A DNA stretch of 64,000 nucleotides from an uncultured Ruminococcus sp. (GTDB lineage Bacteria; Bacillota; Clostridia; Oscillospirales; Acutalibacteraceae): positions 186,001 through 250,000 of the forward strand of contig UQCF01000001.1 in assembly GCA_900539465.1 (NCBI GenBank), given 5' to 3'. Shown in pieces: positions 51,122-59,460 of this stretch; within the stretch, counting starts at the first letter, position 1; the number at the start of each line of letters is the position of its first letter. The notes below the pieces were generated by a model that worked only from the letters and a program-made list of their open reading frames with translations, did not search any database and had not been told where the DNA came from. A program made the position numbers and the translations under genes.

Positions 51122-52282
51122 TTATTCGGGCTTTTTCTTGATTATGTCGTTAAGGATAACATAGAAATCGTCATCGCCTACTGAGCTTGCGGGAGCTTTG
51201 GGAGCTGCCTGGTTGCCGCCGAGTACGGGAGGCTCAATCGGTGAGCTCTGCTGTGTACGGATAGGAGCGGCAGAAGCTGTCTGACCCTTGAAAGTGGGGA
51301 TGCTGCCGAAATCCTCTGCTGAATTTTCTTTATCAAAGCCTGTTGCAACAACAACGATAGTGATTTCGTCTTCCATATCCGGGTCGAACGAAACACCCCA
51401 TGTGATGTTTGCATCGGGATGAGCTTTTTCTGTGATTGACTCTGCTGCGTTTTCAACCTCTTCAAGACCGATGTCGGGTGAAGATGTGATGCTGATGATA
51501 ACGCCCTTAGCACCGGAAATAGAAGTCTCAAGCAACGGGCTTGAAGTTGCAAGGTCTGCTGCCTGAAGGCTCTTATCCTTGCCCTTAGCCGTGCCTACGC
51601 CCATGTGTGCATAACCTGCATCGCGCATTACGCTGCAAACGTCTGCAAAGTCAAGGTTAACAAAGCCAGGGATTTTGATAAGATCCGAAATGCTCTTAAC
51701 GCCCTGCGAAAGAACTTCATCGGCAACAATAAATGCCTCGGTAAGAGTCTTGCAACGGTCTGAGAGAAGTTTAAGACGGTCATTCGGGATAACGATAAGG
51801 CTGTCTACATTCTCTGCAAGCTTTGCGATACCCTGCTCTGCAAGGATGCTGCGCTTTTTACCCTCAAATTTGAAGGGCTTTGTAACAACGCCGACTGTAA
51901 GTATGCCCATATCTTTTGCTATGCCTGCAATTACGGGTGCTGCGCCTGTGCCTGTGCCGCCGCCCATACCTGCGGTGATGAATACCATGTCGGTGCCTTT
52001 AAGAATCTGGGTAAGATCCTCGCGGCTCTCTTCGGCTGCCTTTTCGCCAACTTCGGGACGTCCGCCTGCGCCCTGACCTTTAGTTGATTTTTCGCCTATC
52101 TGGATTTTATGAGTTGCCTGTGAATTTACAAGCACCTGCTTGTCCGTATTAACAACGATAAATTCTGCGCCCTGCATACCTGCGGCTATCATGGTGTTGA
52201 CTGCATTTCCGCCGCCGCCGCCGACGCCTATAACTTTTATCTGAACTTCACTCTCATACTCATTGTCAATTCCGATTGCCAT
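51122..52282 (-). CDS. ftsZ: Cell division protein FtsZ
   Basis: The product has 386 residues. GGGGNAVN near 21 and the tubulin signature GGGTGTGAAP near 110 bind GTP; the NPDADI-type T7 segment follows (HPDANITWG). A Gln/Ser/Pro-rich linker ends in DFYVILNDIIKKKPE, the C-terminal peptide that binds partners such as FtsA or SepF. It forms the Z-ring. It is the last gene of the dcw cluster, with a 144-base gap to ftsQ that holds an inverted repeat (52325-52353) and RBS CGGAGG. ftsA does not precede it. Confidence 0.98.
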   Translation of the reverse strand: MAIGIDNEYESEVQIKVIGVGGGGGNAVNTMIAAGMQGAEFIVVNTDKQVLVNSQATHKIQIGEKSTKGQGAGGRPEVGEKAAEESREDLTQILKGTDMVFITAGMGGGTGTGAAPVIAGIAKDMGILTVGVVTKPFKFEGKKRSILAEQGIAKLAENVDSLIVIPNDRLKLLSDRCKTLTEAFIVADEVLSQGVKSISDLIKIPGFVNLDFADVCSVMRDAGYAHMGVGTAKGKDKSLQAADLATSSPLLETSISGAKGVIISITSSPDIGLEEVENAAESITEKAHPDANITWGVSFDPDMEDEITIVVVATGFDKENSAEDFGSIPTFKGQTASAAPIRTQQSSPIEPPVLGGNQAAPKAPASSVGDDDFYVILNDIIKKKPE

Positions 52283-52324
52283 TTTGTAAACCTCCGTTTT
52301 TTATATCTGTTTATAGAAACACTC

Positions 52325-52353
52325 ATGCTAAATATACTATGTTATTTTAGCAT
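52325..52353. repeat. Inverted repeat upstream of ftsZ
   Basis: Perfect 8-base arms ATGCTAAA / TTTAGCAT around 13 bases, about 43 bases before the ftsZ start. It may bind a regulator or mark a promoter region; no T run, so not a terminator. Confidence 0.4.
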
Positions 52354-52426
52354 AGAACTTTTCTAATTTCAATACTAAATTATTTAAAATTATAAAAATT
52401 TAAGAAGTAATATATGTATATTTCGA

Positions 52427-53269
52427 CTATTGTTGCTGCTTATTCCCCGTGCCCGAGGCACTGTCGGGTGTGACATATGCGCTGCCGGGGTTCGAGAGGA
52501 ATATTTCACCGGACGTGGACGTGTTTATTTCGTCCTCTTTTTTTATTATTTCAACTGCGGATTTAAGCTTATATGTAAGCTCATTCGTTGTGCCGATATT
52601 AAGTCTGAATCTGTTTTGATATGTTAAATAAATGCTCGCCGGCACCGATACGTCGATTTGAGTAATATCTTTTATTCCGCTGTCGCTTATTGAAGTAAAC
52701 ACTGTGTTTAAAAGCTCAAGGTCATCTTTATCGTCCGCCTCAAACTTTTGACCGATTTCGCCGAAGAGCACGCTTTTGGTCTTTATGAGCGCCGCGCCCT
52801 CCGGTACGGCGTCTTCTGATACTATTTCCAGCACCTTTCCGTTGCCGTCTGCAAGAGCCATACCCGACTTAGTCTCAAAGCAATACTCCGCCTCTGCGCT
52901 CTCAACCGATATAACAATGCTTGACGGCAGCTTTCTGCTGACCTTGGCGTCTGAAATGTAAGGCAGATTTTTCTCTATGTGAGCTTTTGCCGATGAAATA
53001 TCGGTCAAGAACAAATTTGCGCCTTTTTCAACTCCGGAAGCATTTATTATCTGCTGCTCGTCATAGCGGCTCGTTCCCTCAACCACAACGGAGTCTATAT
53101 TAAAAAACACGGTGAGAGAAAGCACTATTACCGTTATTAAAAGCACCGTTAAGGCAATAAACGATGCAAAAATGCGCCTGTTTCGCATAACTTTTTTTCT
53201 GCGCTTTTCATATGCTCTTCTTTTTTCGGGGAGCATATTTTTAAGCTCGCCCCGCGTCATCTTTGACAT
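52427..53269 (-). CDS. ftsQ: Cell division protein FtsQ/DivIB
   Basis: The product has 280 residues: a basic cytoplasmic start, one membrane helix about 30-55, then the POTRA domain (FFNIDSVVVEGTSRYDEQQII) and the beta-domain. It is a scaffold of the FtsQLB complex at the septum. The start overlaps the end of murA by 29 bases. The C-terminus ends in a Ser/Thr/Gln-rich tail. Confidence 0.93.
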   Translation of the reverse strand: MSKMTRGELKNMLPEKRRAYEKRRKKVMRNRRIFASFIALTVLLITVIVLSLTVFFNIDSVVVEGTSRYDEQQIINASGVEKGANLFLTDISSAKAHIEKNLPYISDAKVSRKLPSSIVISVESAEAEYCFETKSGMALADGNGKVLEIVSEDAVPEGAALIKTKSVLFGEIGQKFEADDKDDLELLNTVFTSISDSGIKDITQIDVSVPASIYLTYQNRFRLNIGTTNELTYKLKSAVEIIKKEDEINTSTSGEIFLSNPGSAYVTPDSASGTGNKQQQ

Positions 53270-54527
53270 AATCCGTTTCCCTCCGAATTTCCGCTCCTAT
53301 TTTTTTCAGTTCCGTCTCTGTGCTTTCATAGCCCCTGTCTATATATTCAACACAATCTATGCGCGACTTTCCCTCTGCGGCGAGAGAAGCAAGAACAAGA
53401 GCCATTCCGCCGCGCAGATCGGTCGCCCCGACCTGCGCGCCGTAGAGCGTTTCAACGCCCCTGACGCTTGCCGTTCTGCCCGATACGGTAATATCCGCGC
53501 CCATCCTGTTAAGCTCACCCACATGGCGAAATCTGCTTTCAAATATGTTTTCGGTTATAAGAGTTGTTCCGTCCGCAACCGCCGCCATAGCCATGATTAT
53601 AGCCTGGCAATCTGTCGGAAATCCCGGGTAAGGCATTGTGCGAACAGTCTCCATCTTTTTAAGCCTTTGCGGAGCTTTAATGTATATTTCGTTATTTTTG
53701 CAAAGAAATTTGCAGCCCGCCTGCTCAAACGAGGATAACACACTGCTTAAATTTTCACTTAGGGCATCTTTTACAAGAAGCTCCGAGCCGGTTACAGCGG
53801 CTGCGGCAAGGTATGTGGCGGTAACTATTCTGTCCGGCATGACGGAAAATTCACAGCCGTGAAGTTTTTCTGCGCCCTCTATGACGATAGTGCTCTCCCC
53901 TGCACCTTTTATATCTGCTCCGCAGGAATTGAGAAAACGTGCAAGGTCGCAAATCTCCGGCTCACGCGCAGCATTCTTTATATATGTAGTACCCTTTGCC
54001 CTGACCGCCGCAAGCATGATATTCTCTGTTGCGCCTACGCTTGGGAAAGAGAGATTTATCTCTGCGCCTTTAAGGCCGCCCGGTGCTTCACAGACTATTT
54101 TGCCGTTTTCATAAGTAACCTTTGCACCCATTTGCTCAAACGAGAGCAAGTGTATATCTATCGGTCTTACGCCTATTTCGCACCCGCCGGGAGTGCCCAT
54201 GACCGCTCTGCCCGTTTTTGAAAGGAGTGCACCCATAAATATAAAGGATGAACGAAGCTCACGCATTAAAGAATCCGAAATTTCGTTTCGGCTCAAAGGG
54301 CGGCTGTTTACCGTTATGGTTCTGCCCTCTTCTTTTTTGCGGCAGCCGAGTGAGTCGAGAATTTTTGCCGTCGCTCTCACATCGGAGAGCCCCGGGCAAT
54401 TTGATATTACGCACTCGTCGCCAACGGTTACTGCGGCGGCAAGCACCGGCAATGCGCTGTTTTTTGCACCGTGAACGCTGATTTCTCCTCCGAGACGATT
54501 TTTTCCGTTAACAATAAATCTATCCAT
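53241..54527 (-). CDS. murA: UDP-N-acetylglucosamine 1-carboxyvinyltransferase
   Basis: The product has 428 residues. GAKNSALPVLAA opens the EPSP-synthase-like fold. The active Cys is in GGCEIGVRPIDIHL near 116, so the enzyme should bind fosfomycin. It catalyses the first committed step of peptidoglycan synthesis. The gene sits between murG and ftsQ, as in several clostridia. The overlap with ftsQ suggests coupling. A small hairpin lies at 54556-54577 before it. Confidence 0.97.
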   Translation of the reverse strand: MDRFIVNGKNRLGGEISVHGAKNSALPVLAAAVTVGDECVISNCPGLSDVRATAKILDSLGCRKKEEGRTITVNSRPLSRNEISDSLMRELRSSFIFMGALLSKTGRAVMGTPGGCEIGVRPIDIHLLSFEQMGAKVTYENGKIVCEAPGGLKGAEINLSFPSVGATENIMLAAVRAKGTTYIKNAAREPEICDLARFLNSCGADIKGAGESTIVIEGAEKLHGCEFSVMPDRIVTATYLAAAAVTGSELLVKDALSENLSSVLSSFEQAGCKFLCKNNEIYIKAPQRLKKMETVRTMPYPGFPTDCQAIIMAMAAVADGTTLITENIFESRFRHVGELNRMGADITVSGRTASVRGVETLYGAQVGATDLRGGMALVLASLAAEGKSRIDCVEYIDRGYESTETELKKIGAEIRRETDYVKDDAGRA

Positions 54528-54629
54528 AACCGCAACCCTTTCCCATCAAGCAACCGAAAGCCGCAAAAGCGACTTTCTTTAACTCATCTGATACCATACT
54601 ATGCCTTATGGAAAAAAGGGTTACGAAGG

Positions 54630-55754
54630 TTATTTAACTATTTCGCAAATACAGTTGGTTATTCTCTCTGAAGCATCCGTAACGGCCATTTTCTTGGCAT
54701 TTTCGCCAAACTGTTTTAATTTATCCATGTTTGAGATAAGAAGATCAACTATTGCGGTTAGCTTTTCTCCGTCCAAATCTTTTTCTTCTATAAGGATTGC
54801 CGCATTGTTATCCGCAAGGTCTTTTGCGTTGTAATACTGATGATTTTCTGCGGCGTAGGGGTAAGGTATTAGAATTGACGGCTTGCCCATGACCTGAAGC
54901 TCGCTTATTGTGCTTGCTCCCGCACGGCAAATAACAAGGTCTGCGGCAGACATGCATCTGTCCATATCATTGATGTATTCACGAAGCATGATGTGACTGT
55001 TTTCTTTAAGGTCAATCTCTTTTGAAAGCTCATCTATCATTCCTGCTCCGTTAGAGCCGGTAGCGTGAAGATAATAGCAATTTTTATCTTTATATCTTGA
55101 AAGTATCATATGTTTAACGGCGTCGTTTATAGCCTTTGCGCCGAGACTGCCGCCCATTGAGAGAATAAGCGGTCTGCCGTCAACACCGAGCTCCGCCCTG
55201 CTGAGGTCGCGGTCTGCTCTGAGCATCTCGCCCCTGACGGGAAGACCCGTAACAACCGTTGGGTGCTTTGCTTTAAAATAATCCTGCGCGGCAGGTGTGG
55301 TTATCATTACTCGGTCAACTTTTTTTGCAAGCATTTTGTTTGTGACGCCCGGAAAAGCGTTCTGCTCATGCACGGCAGTGGGCACACCCAATTTTGCCGC
55401 TGCTCTTATAACAGGTCCGCTGACATAGCCGCCGAAGCCTATCGCAACATCTGGCTCAAAATCTTTTACTATTTGCTTTGCTCTGGGCAAAGCCTTTAAA
55501 AGCTTTTTGACGGTGACAATATTGTCTTTTATGCCCTGAAGGCTCATATCTCTTTGAAATCCGCTGAGCTCTATGGGTGTAAAATCAAAGCCTGCCGCCG
55601 GCACAAGCGTTGCCTCCATTTTGTTGGGGGTGCCTGCAAAGAGGATTTTTACATCGGGATAGTGTTCTCTTATGTAACCGGCAACTGCAAGAGCCGGGTT
55701 AATATGTCCGCCTGTTCCGCCTGCGGCGAAGAGGATTTTTTTGCCGTTAAGCAT
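54630..55754 (-). CDS. murG: UDP-N-acetylglucosamine transferase MurG
   Basis: The product has 374 residues. GGTGGHINPALAVA at the start and GGSLGAKAIND in the middle are the two glycine-rich motifs of the GT28 family; ICRAGASTISEL is the UDP-GlcNAc site. It converts lipid I to lipid II at the inner face of the membrane. It follows ftsW by 4 bases. Confidence 0.98.
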   Translation of the reverse strand: MLNGKKILFAAGGTGGHINPALAVAGYIREHYPDVKILFAGTPNKMEATLVPAAGFDFTPIELSGFQRDMSLQGIKDNIVTVKKLLKALPRAKQIVKDFEPDVAIGFGGYVSGPVIRAAAKLGVPTAVHEQNAFPGVTNKMLAKKVDRVMITTPAAQDYFKAKHPTVVTGLPVRGEMLRADRDLSRAELGVDGRPLILSMGGSLGAKAINDAVKHMILSRYKDKNCYYLHATGSNGAGMIDELSKEIDLKENSHIMLREYINDMDRCMSAADLVICRAGASTISELQVMGKPSILIPYPYAAENHQYYNAKDLADNNAAILIEEKDLDGEKLTAIVDLLISNMDKLKQFGENAKKMAVTDASERITNCICEIVK

Positions 55755-55758
55755 ATAA

Positions 55759-56997
55759 TCACACCTTTTTATTTATTCTTGAATTTCTCGATACCGAAAG
55801 CACAACGCCCATCTCGGCAAGCAGCATAACAAGCGACGAACCGCCGTAGCTGAAGAACGGAAGGCTTATGCCCGTGTTCGGCATCGAATCCGTAACAACC
55901 AAAATATTGAGTATTGTTTGAAGCCCTACCTGAATGACTATGCCCATAACAAGAAGTCTGCCGAAAGTGGAGCGCGCCTTTAATGCAATTGCAAATCCGC
56001 GCCACACAAGAAGAGCAAACAAAATTATTATAAGCGCACAGCCGATAAAGCCGAGTTCTTCGCCGACAATGGCAAAGATAAAGTCATTCTGCGGCTCCGG
56101 CAAATAGAGAAACTTTTGCTTTGAGTTGCCGAGACCGAGGCCGAAAAATCCGCCCGAGCCGAGCGCAAACAGCGACTGGTTTGTTTGCCAGCGTGTGTCT
56201 GTATCGGTATAGTCTTTATTGAGCCATGAGGTTATTCTCTCTGCCATATAGCCTTTAAGAAAGACCTCCGGCTTTGAGACAATCAATATTATTCCGATAA
56301 CCGCAACCGCCGCGCCTATGGCGTATATCTTCCAGTTAAGTCCGCCCAAGAAGCTCATTATAACGCCTATGCCGAGCATCAGTATCGCGCCGGAGAGATG
56401 GTCTTCCAAATAAACAAGACCTGCGAACATAACAACAATGAAAAGGTATGCGGCTGTTGCCGCCCAGCTTTCTTCTATAAACTTTCTGTGTCTTTCAAAG
56501 CTCCATGCCAAAAAGATTATCAGACCGAATTTTGCAACTTCAGACGGTTGAAATCTGAAATGTACACCCGGTATTTCGAGCCAGCGCTTGAACTGCTCCT
56601 TGCCCTCGACCTGAGCCGGAGCGACAAGCACCAAGGCAAGCAGTGCCAAAGATAAAACAAAAATGATAGGAGCAAATTTTCTGAATACGTTATAATTTAT
56701 TTTTGATATAACAAGCATAACCACAACGCCGACAATAGCAAACGCGCCCTGCCTTTTAAGATAATACAGCGGGTCATAACCTGTTTTTGCGCTGTATTTT
56801 GCGCTGACATAGCTTGCCGAGAACATCATAACTATGCCGAAGGTCAAAAGTAAACAAACAAAAATGAGGAAAAATACGTCAAAGCCTCCCTTGGCAAAAA
56901 GGCCTTTGTCTTCTATATCTTTTGCCTTAGGCTTTATGCGCGGAATATCACGCAGAGATGTTTTATTTTTTTTTGTCTTTGCCGAGGCTACCGCCAT
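55759..56997 (-). CDS. ftsW: SEDS-family glycosyltransferase FtsW/SpoVE
   Basis: The product has 412 residues from the ATG at 56997, which has GGGG 7 bases upstream. Ten membrane helices are seen, with the SEDS landmarks HFRFQPSEVAKFGLIIFLAW, PEPQNDFIFAIVGEELGF and SYGGSSLVML. It polymerises glycan strands with the partner PBP at 59461. Its place in the dcw cluster favours FtsW; SpoVE in spore formers is very similar. Confidence 0.95.
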   Translation of the reverse strand: MAVASAKTKKNKTSLRDIPRIKPKAKDIEDKGLFAKGGFDVFFLIFVCLLLTFGIVMMFSASYVSAKYSAKTGYDPLYYLKRQGAFAIVGVVVMLVISKINYNVFRKFAPIIFVLSLALLALVLVAPAQVEGKEQFKRWLEIPGVHFRFQPSEVAKFGLIIFLAWSFERHRKFIEESWAATAAYLFIVVMFAGLVYLEDHLSGAILMLGIGVIMSFLGGLNWKIYAIGAAVAVIGIILIVSKPEVFLKGYMAERITSWLNKDYTDTDTRWQTNQSLFALGSGGFFGLGLGNSKQKFLYLPEPQNDFIFAIVGEELGFIGCALIIILFALLVWRGFAIALKARSTFGRLLVMGIVIQVGLQTILNILVVTDSMPNTGISLPFFSYGGSSLVMLLAEMGVVLSVSRNSRINKKV

Positions 56998-57033
56998 ATC
57001 CATTCCCCTTTCTGCTGTTTGCAACACTTAATT

Positions 57034-58056
57034 TTAAAGATTTATTCTGCCCAAATACATAACAGCTATGCCGAGTGCACAGCCTATAAGGTTTATAACC
57101 GAAAAAACAGAAACGATTTTCTTTTCGCTCCAGCCGCCCATCTCAAAATGATGATGAATAGGAGCCATTCTGAAAATTCTTTTGCCGTGAGTGATTTTGA
57201 AGTAACCTATCTGTATAACATCCGACATAGCCTCAATCACATAGATAATGCCCGTAAGTATAAGTATGAGCGGACAATCTATCGCATAAGCGAGGGCAAC
57301 GACCATGCCGCCGAGGAACATTGAGCCCGTGTCGCCCATAAAAACCTTTGCGGGGAAGTGATTCCACACAAGAAAGCCTGCACAGCCGCCGAGAAGCGAC
57401 GCGGCAACAATACCCATGCCTGTAAATTTGTTGAGAAGCGCTATAACTATAAAGCCTATTGCACATGTAACGGTCACGCTTGAGCATAAGCCGTCTATTC
57501 CGTCTGTGAAATTAACTGCGTTTATTGCGCCGTAGAGCACGCATACGCCGAGAATCCAATAAACAACGCCGAGCCTTAAATTGCCGTAGAACGGTACAAA
57601 CATATAAGGGTCTTTGCCCATGGCAAAATAAATGCTTATGAGATAGCCCGCACAAACCAAAAGCTGTGCTACGGATTTTTGAGGAATTGTAAGACCGAGG
57701 TTTCTCTTTTTTACGACCTTAATATAGTCGTCCGCAAAACCGATAAGGCCGAAGAGAAGAGCCATTATTATGCCTGCCCAAAGCTTTGTCTGCATTGCGT
57801 CGGATATGCCGAGAGAATTGTTTGTTGCCGCGTTGATTGCGAGTGCGGCGGCACAGGAGAGGCAAATGCCGATTATAAACATAAGTCCGCCCATTGTGGG
57901 TGTGCCCTGCTTATTTTTGTGCCAGCTCGGACCTATATCAAGTATAGTTTGCCCGAATTTAAGCTTGTGAAGCCAAGGAATCATCACCTTGCCCAAAAGC
58001 ACGGTAACGCCGCATGCAACGGCTGCCGCAAAAACCATTAAAAACATTTCGTTCAT
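57034..58056 (-). CDS. mraY: Phospho-N-acetylmuramoyl-pentapeptide transferase MraY
   Basis: The product has 340 residues with about ten membrane helices. GFADDYIKVVKKRNLGL and NFTDGIDGLCSS hold the catalytic Asp residues, and the C-terminal MAPIHHHFEMGGWSE block is typical. It transfers phospho-MurNAc-pentapeptide to undecaprenyl phosphate, making lipid I. Lies between murF and ftsW. murD, which often separates these two, is missing. Confidence 0.98.
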   Translation of the reverse strand: MNEMFLMVFAAAVACGVTVLLGKVMIPWLHKLKFGQTILDIGPSWHKNKQGTPTMGGLMFIIGICLSCAAALAINAATNNSLGISDAMQTKLWAGIIMALLFGLIGFADDYIKVVKKRNLGLTIPQKSVAQLLVCAGYLISIYFAMGKDPYMFVPFYGNLRLGVVYWILGVCVLYGAINAVNFTDGIDGLCSSVTVTCAIGFIVIALLNKFTGMGIVAASLLGGCAGFLVWNHFPAKVFMGDTGSMFLGGMVVALAYAIDCPLILILTGIIYVIEAMSDVIQIGYFKITHGKRIFRMAPIHHHFEMGGWSEKKIVSVFSVINLIGCALGIAVMYLGRINL

Positions 58057-58070
58057 TTTTACCCATCCCT

Positions 58071-59426
58071 TCAGTTCAGTTTTTCATAAACCGCCTTTAT
58101 GACATTTTCGAGTTTCATGCCGCGGCTCGCTTTAAAGAGCACCGCGTCGCCCGGTTTTAATATCTTTACAAGATATTCCGCAAGGTCTTCTTGCGATAAG
58201 AAACTTTTGCTTATTTCAACGCCCATTTCTTTGGCGCTTTGCGCGGTTGCCGCAGAGCGTTCGCCATAGGTTAAGACAACATCAGTTTTTTTCTTTGCCG
58301 CATAGATGCCGGAATCTCTGTGTGCGTCTTCGCTTACCGAACCAAGCTCAAGCATATCGCCGAGGACTGCGATTTTTCTTTCGTTTTTCATATCGGACAG
58401 CGTATTGAGCGCGGCTCTGACGGAATCGGGGCTCGCATTGTAGCAATCTTCTATAAAAGTGATGCCGCCTACCCTATTGAGTCTCTGTCTCATACCGGAG
58501 GGCTCGTAAGATAAAAGACCTTTTGCGGCGTTCTCGGGTTTTATGCCGAAATACATACCCACAGCAAATGCCGCAGTCGCATTGTACACATTGTGCTTGC
58601 CTATTGTTGGGATAACAATGTGCTGCGATTTGCCGTCATATATAATGTCAAACTCTGTTTTTTGACCGTCTGCTTCAATATTTTCTGCTTTATAGTTGCA
58701 GGGCTTATTGTTTATACCGTAATAAATAACGGGTCTGTCGGTTATCTCTGCACTCATGAGGTATGGGTCGTCGCCGTTCAAAAAAATCGGAGCGCCGTCC
58801 CGAAGTCCATCCAATATTTCAAGCTTTGCGGCGAGTATGCCCTCGCGCGAGCCGAGATTTTCCATATGTGATACTCCGATGTTTGTTATAACAGCCGCGG
58901 TGGGCTTTACACATCTGCTCAAAGCCGAAATCTGACCTCTGTTGTCCATACCCATCTCAACAACGGCGGCTTCGGTATCTTCTTCAATGGTGAAAAGAGT
59001 TCTCGGCACGCCGATTTGGTTATTGAGATTACCTTGCGTTTTCATGGTTTTCTTTTCGCTGCCGAGAACGGCGCAAATCATCTCTTTTGTTGTTGTTTTG
59101 CCTACGCTGCCCGTAAGACCGACAACAGGAATATCAAACCTGTCTCTGTACCATGAAGCGAGCTTCATAAGAGCCGACTCTGTATTTTCAACTTTTATTT
59201 TGGGGCAGTCAACGCCTATGTCATGACTTATCATAACTGCCGCGGCACCGTTTTTTACGGCACTTTCGGCAAAGCTGTGACCGTCAAAATTTTCGCCAAT
59301 CAAGGCAACATAAAGTTCGCCGTCTTTAACTGTTCTGCTGTCTATTGACACACCGCAGAGTTTAGCCTCTCCGCTTGCCGTGCCGCCGACAGCCTTAGCG
59401 GCTTTTTTTAGAGTAAAAGGTTTCAT
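58071..59426 (-). CDS. murF: UDP-MurNAc-tripeptide:D-Ala-D-Ala ligase MurF
   Basis: The product has 451 residues from the ATG at 59426 (GGAG 9 bases upstream); the frame is open to 59474. The Mur ligase P-loop is GSVGKTTTKEMICAVL near 110. EMGMDNRGQISALS, YNASPDSVRAALNTL and LGDMLELG are MurF-type blocks. It adds D-Ala-D-Ala to the UDP-tripeptide. The start lies 36 bases after the stop of the PBP gene. Confidence 0.95.
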   Translation of the reverse strand: MKPFTLKKAAKAVGGTASGEAKLCGVSIDSRTVKDGELYVALIGENFDGHSFAESAVKNGAAAVMISHDIGVDCPKIKVENTESALMKLASWYRDRFDIPVVGLTGSVGKTTTKEMICAVLGSEKKTMKTQGNLNNQIGVPRTLFTIEEDTEAAVVEMGMDNRGQISALSRCVKPTAAVITNIGVSHMENLGSREGILAAKLEILDGLRDGAPIFLNGDDPYLMSAEITDRPVIYYGINNKPCNYKAENIEADGQKTEFDIIYDGKSQHIVIPTIGKHNVYNATAAFAVGMYFGIKPENAAKGLLSYEPSGMRQRLNRVGGITFIEDCYNASPDSVRAALNTLSDMKNERKIAVLGDMLELGSVSEDAHRDSGIYAAKKKTDVVLTYGERSAATAQSAKEMGVEISKSFLSQEDLAEYLVKILKPGDAVLFKASRGMKLENVIKAVYEKLN

Positions 59427-59460
59427 ATTATCTGCTCCAATCGGGTTAATATCTGCTTTA

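Noticed and set aside
54556..54577. GAAAGCCGC/GCGACTTTC hairpin between murG and murA as a terminator
   Set aside because: On the minus strand no T run follows; murA needs readthrough from murG or a weak promoter, so the hairpin was not called.
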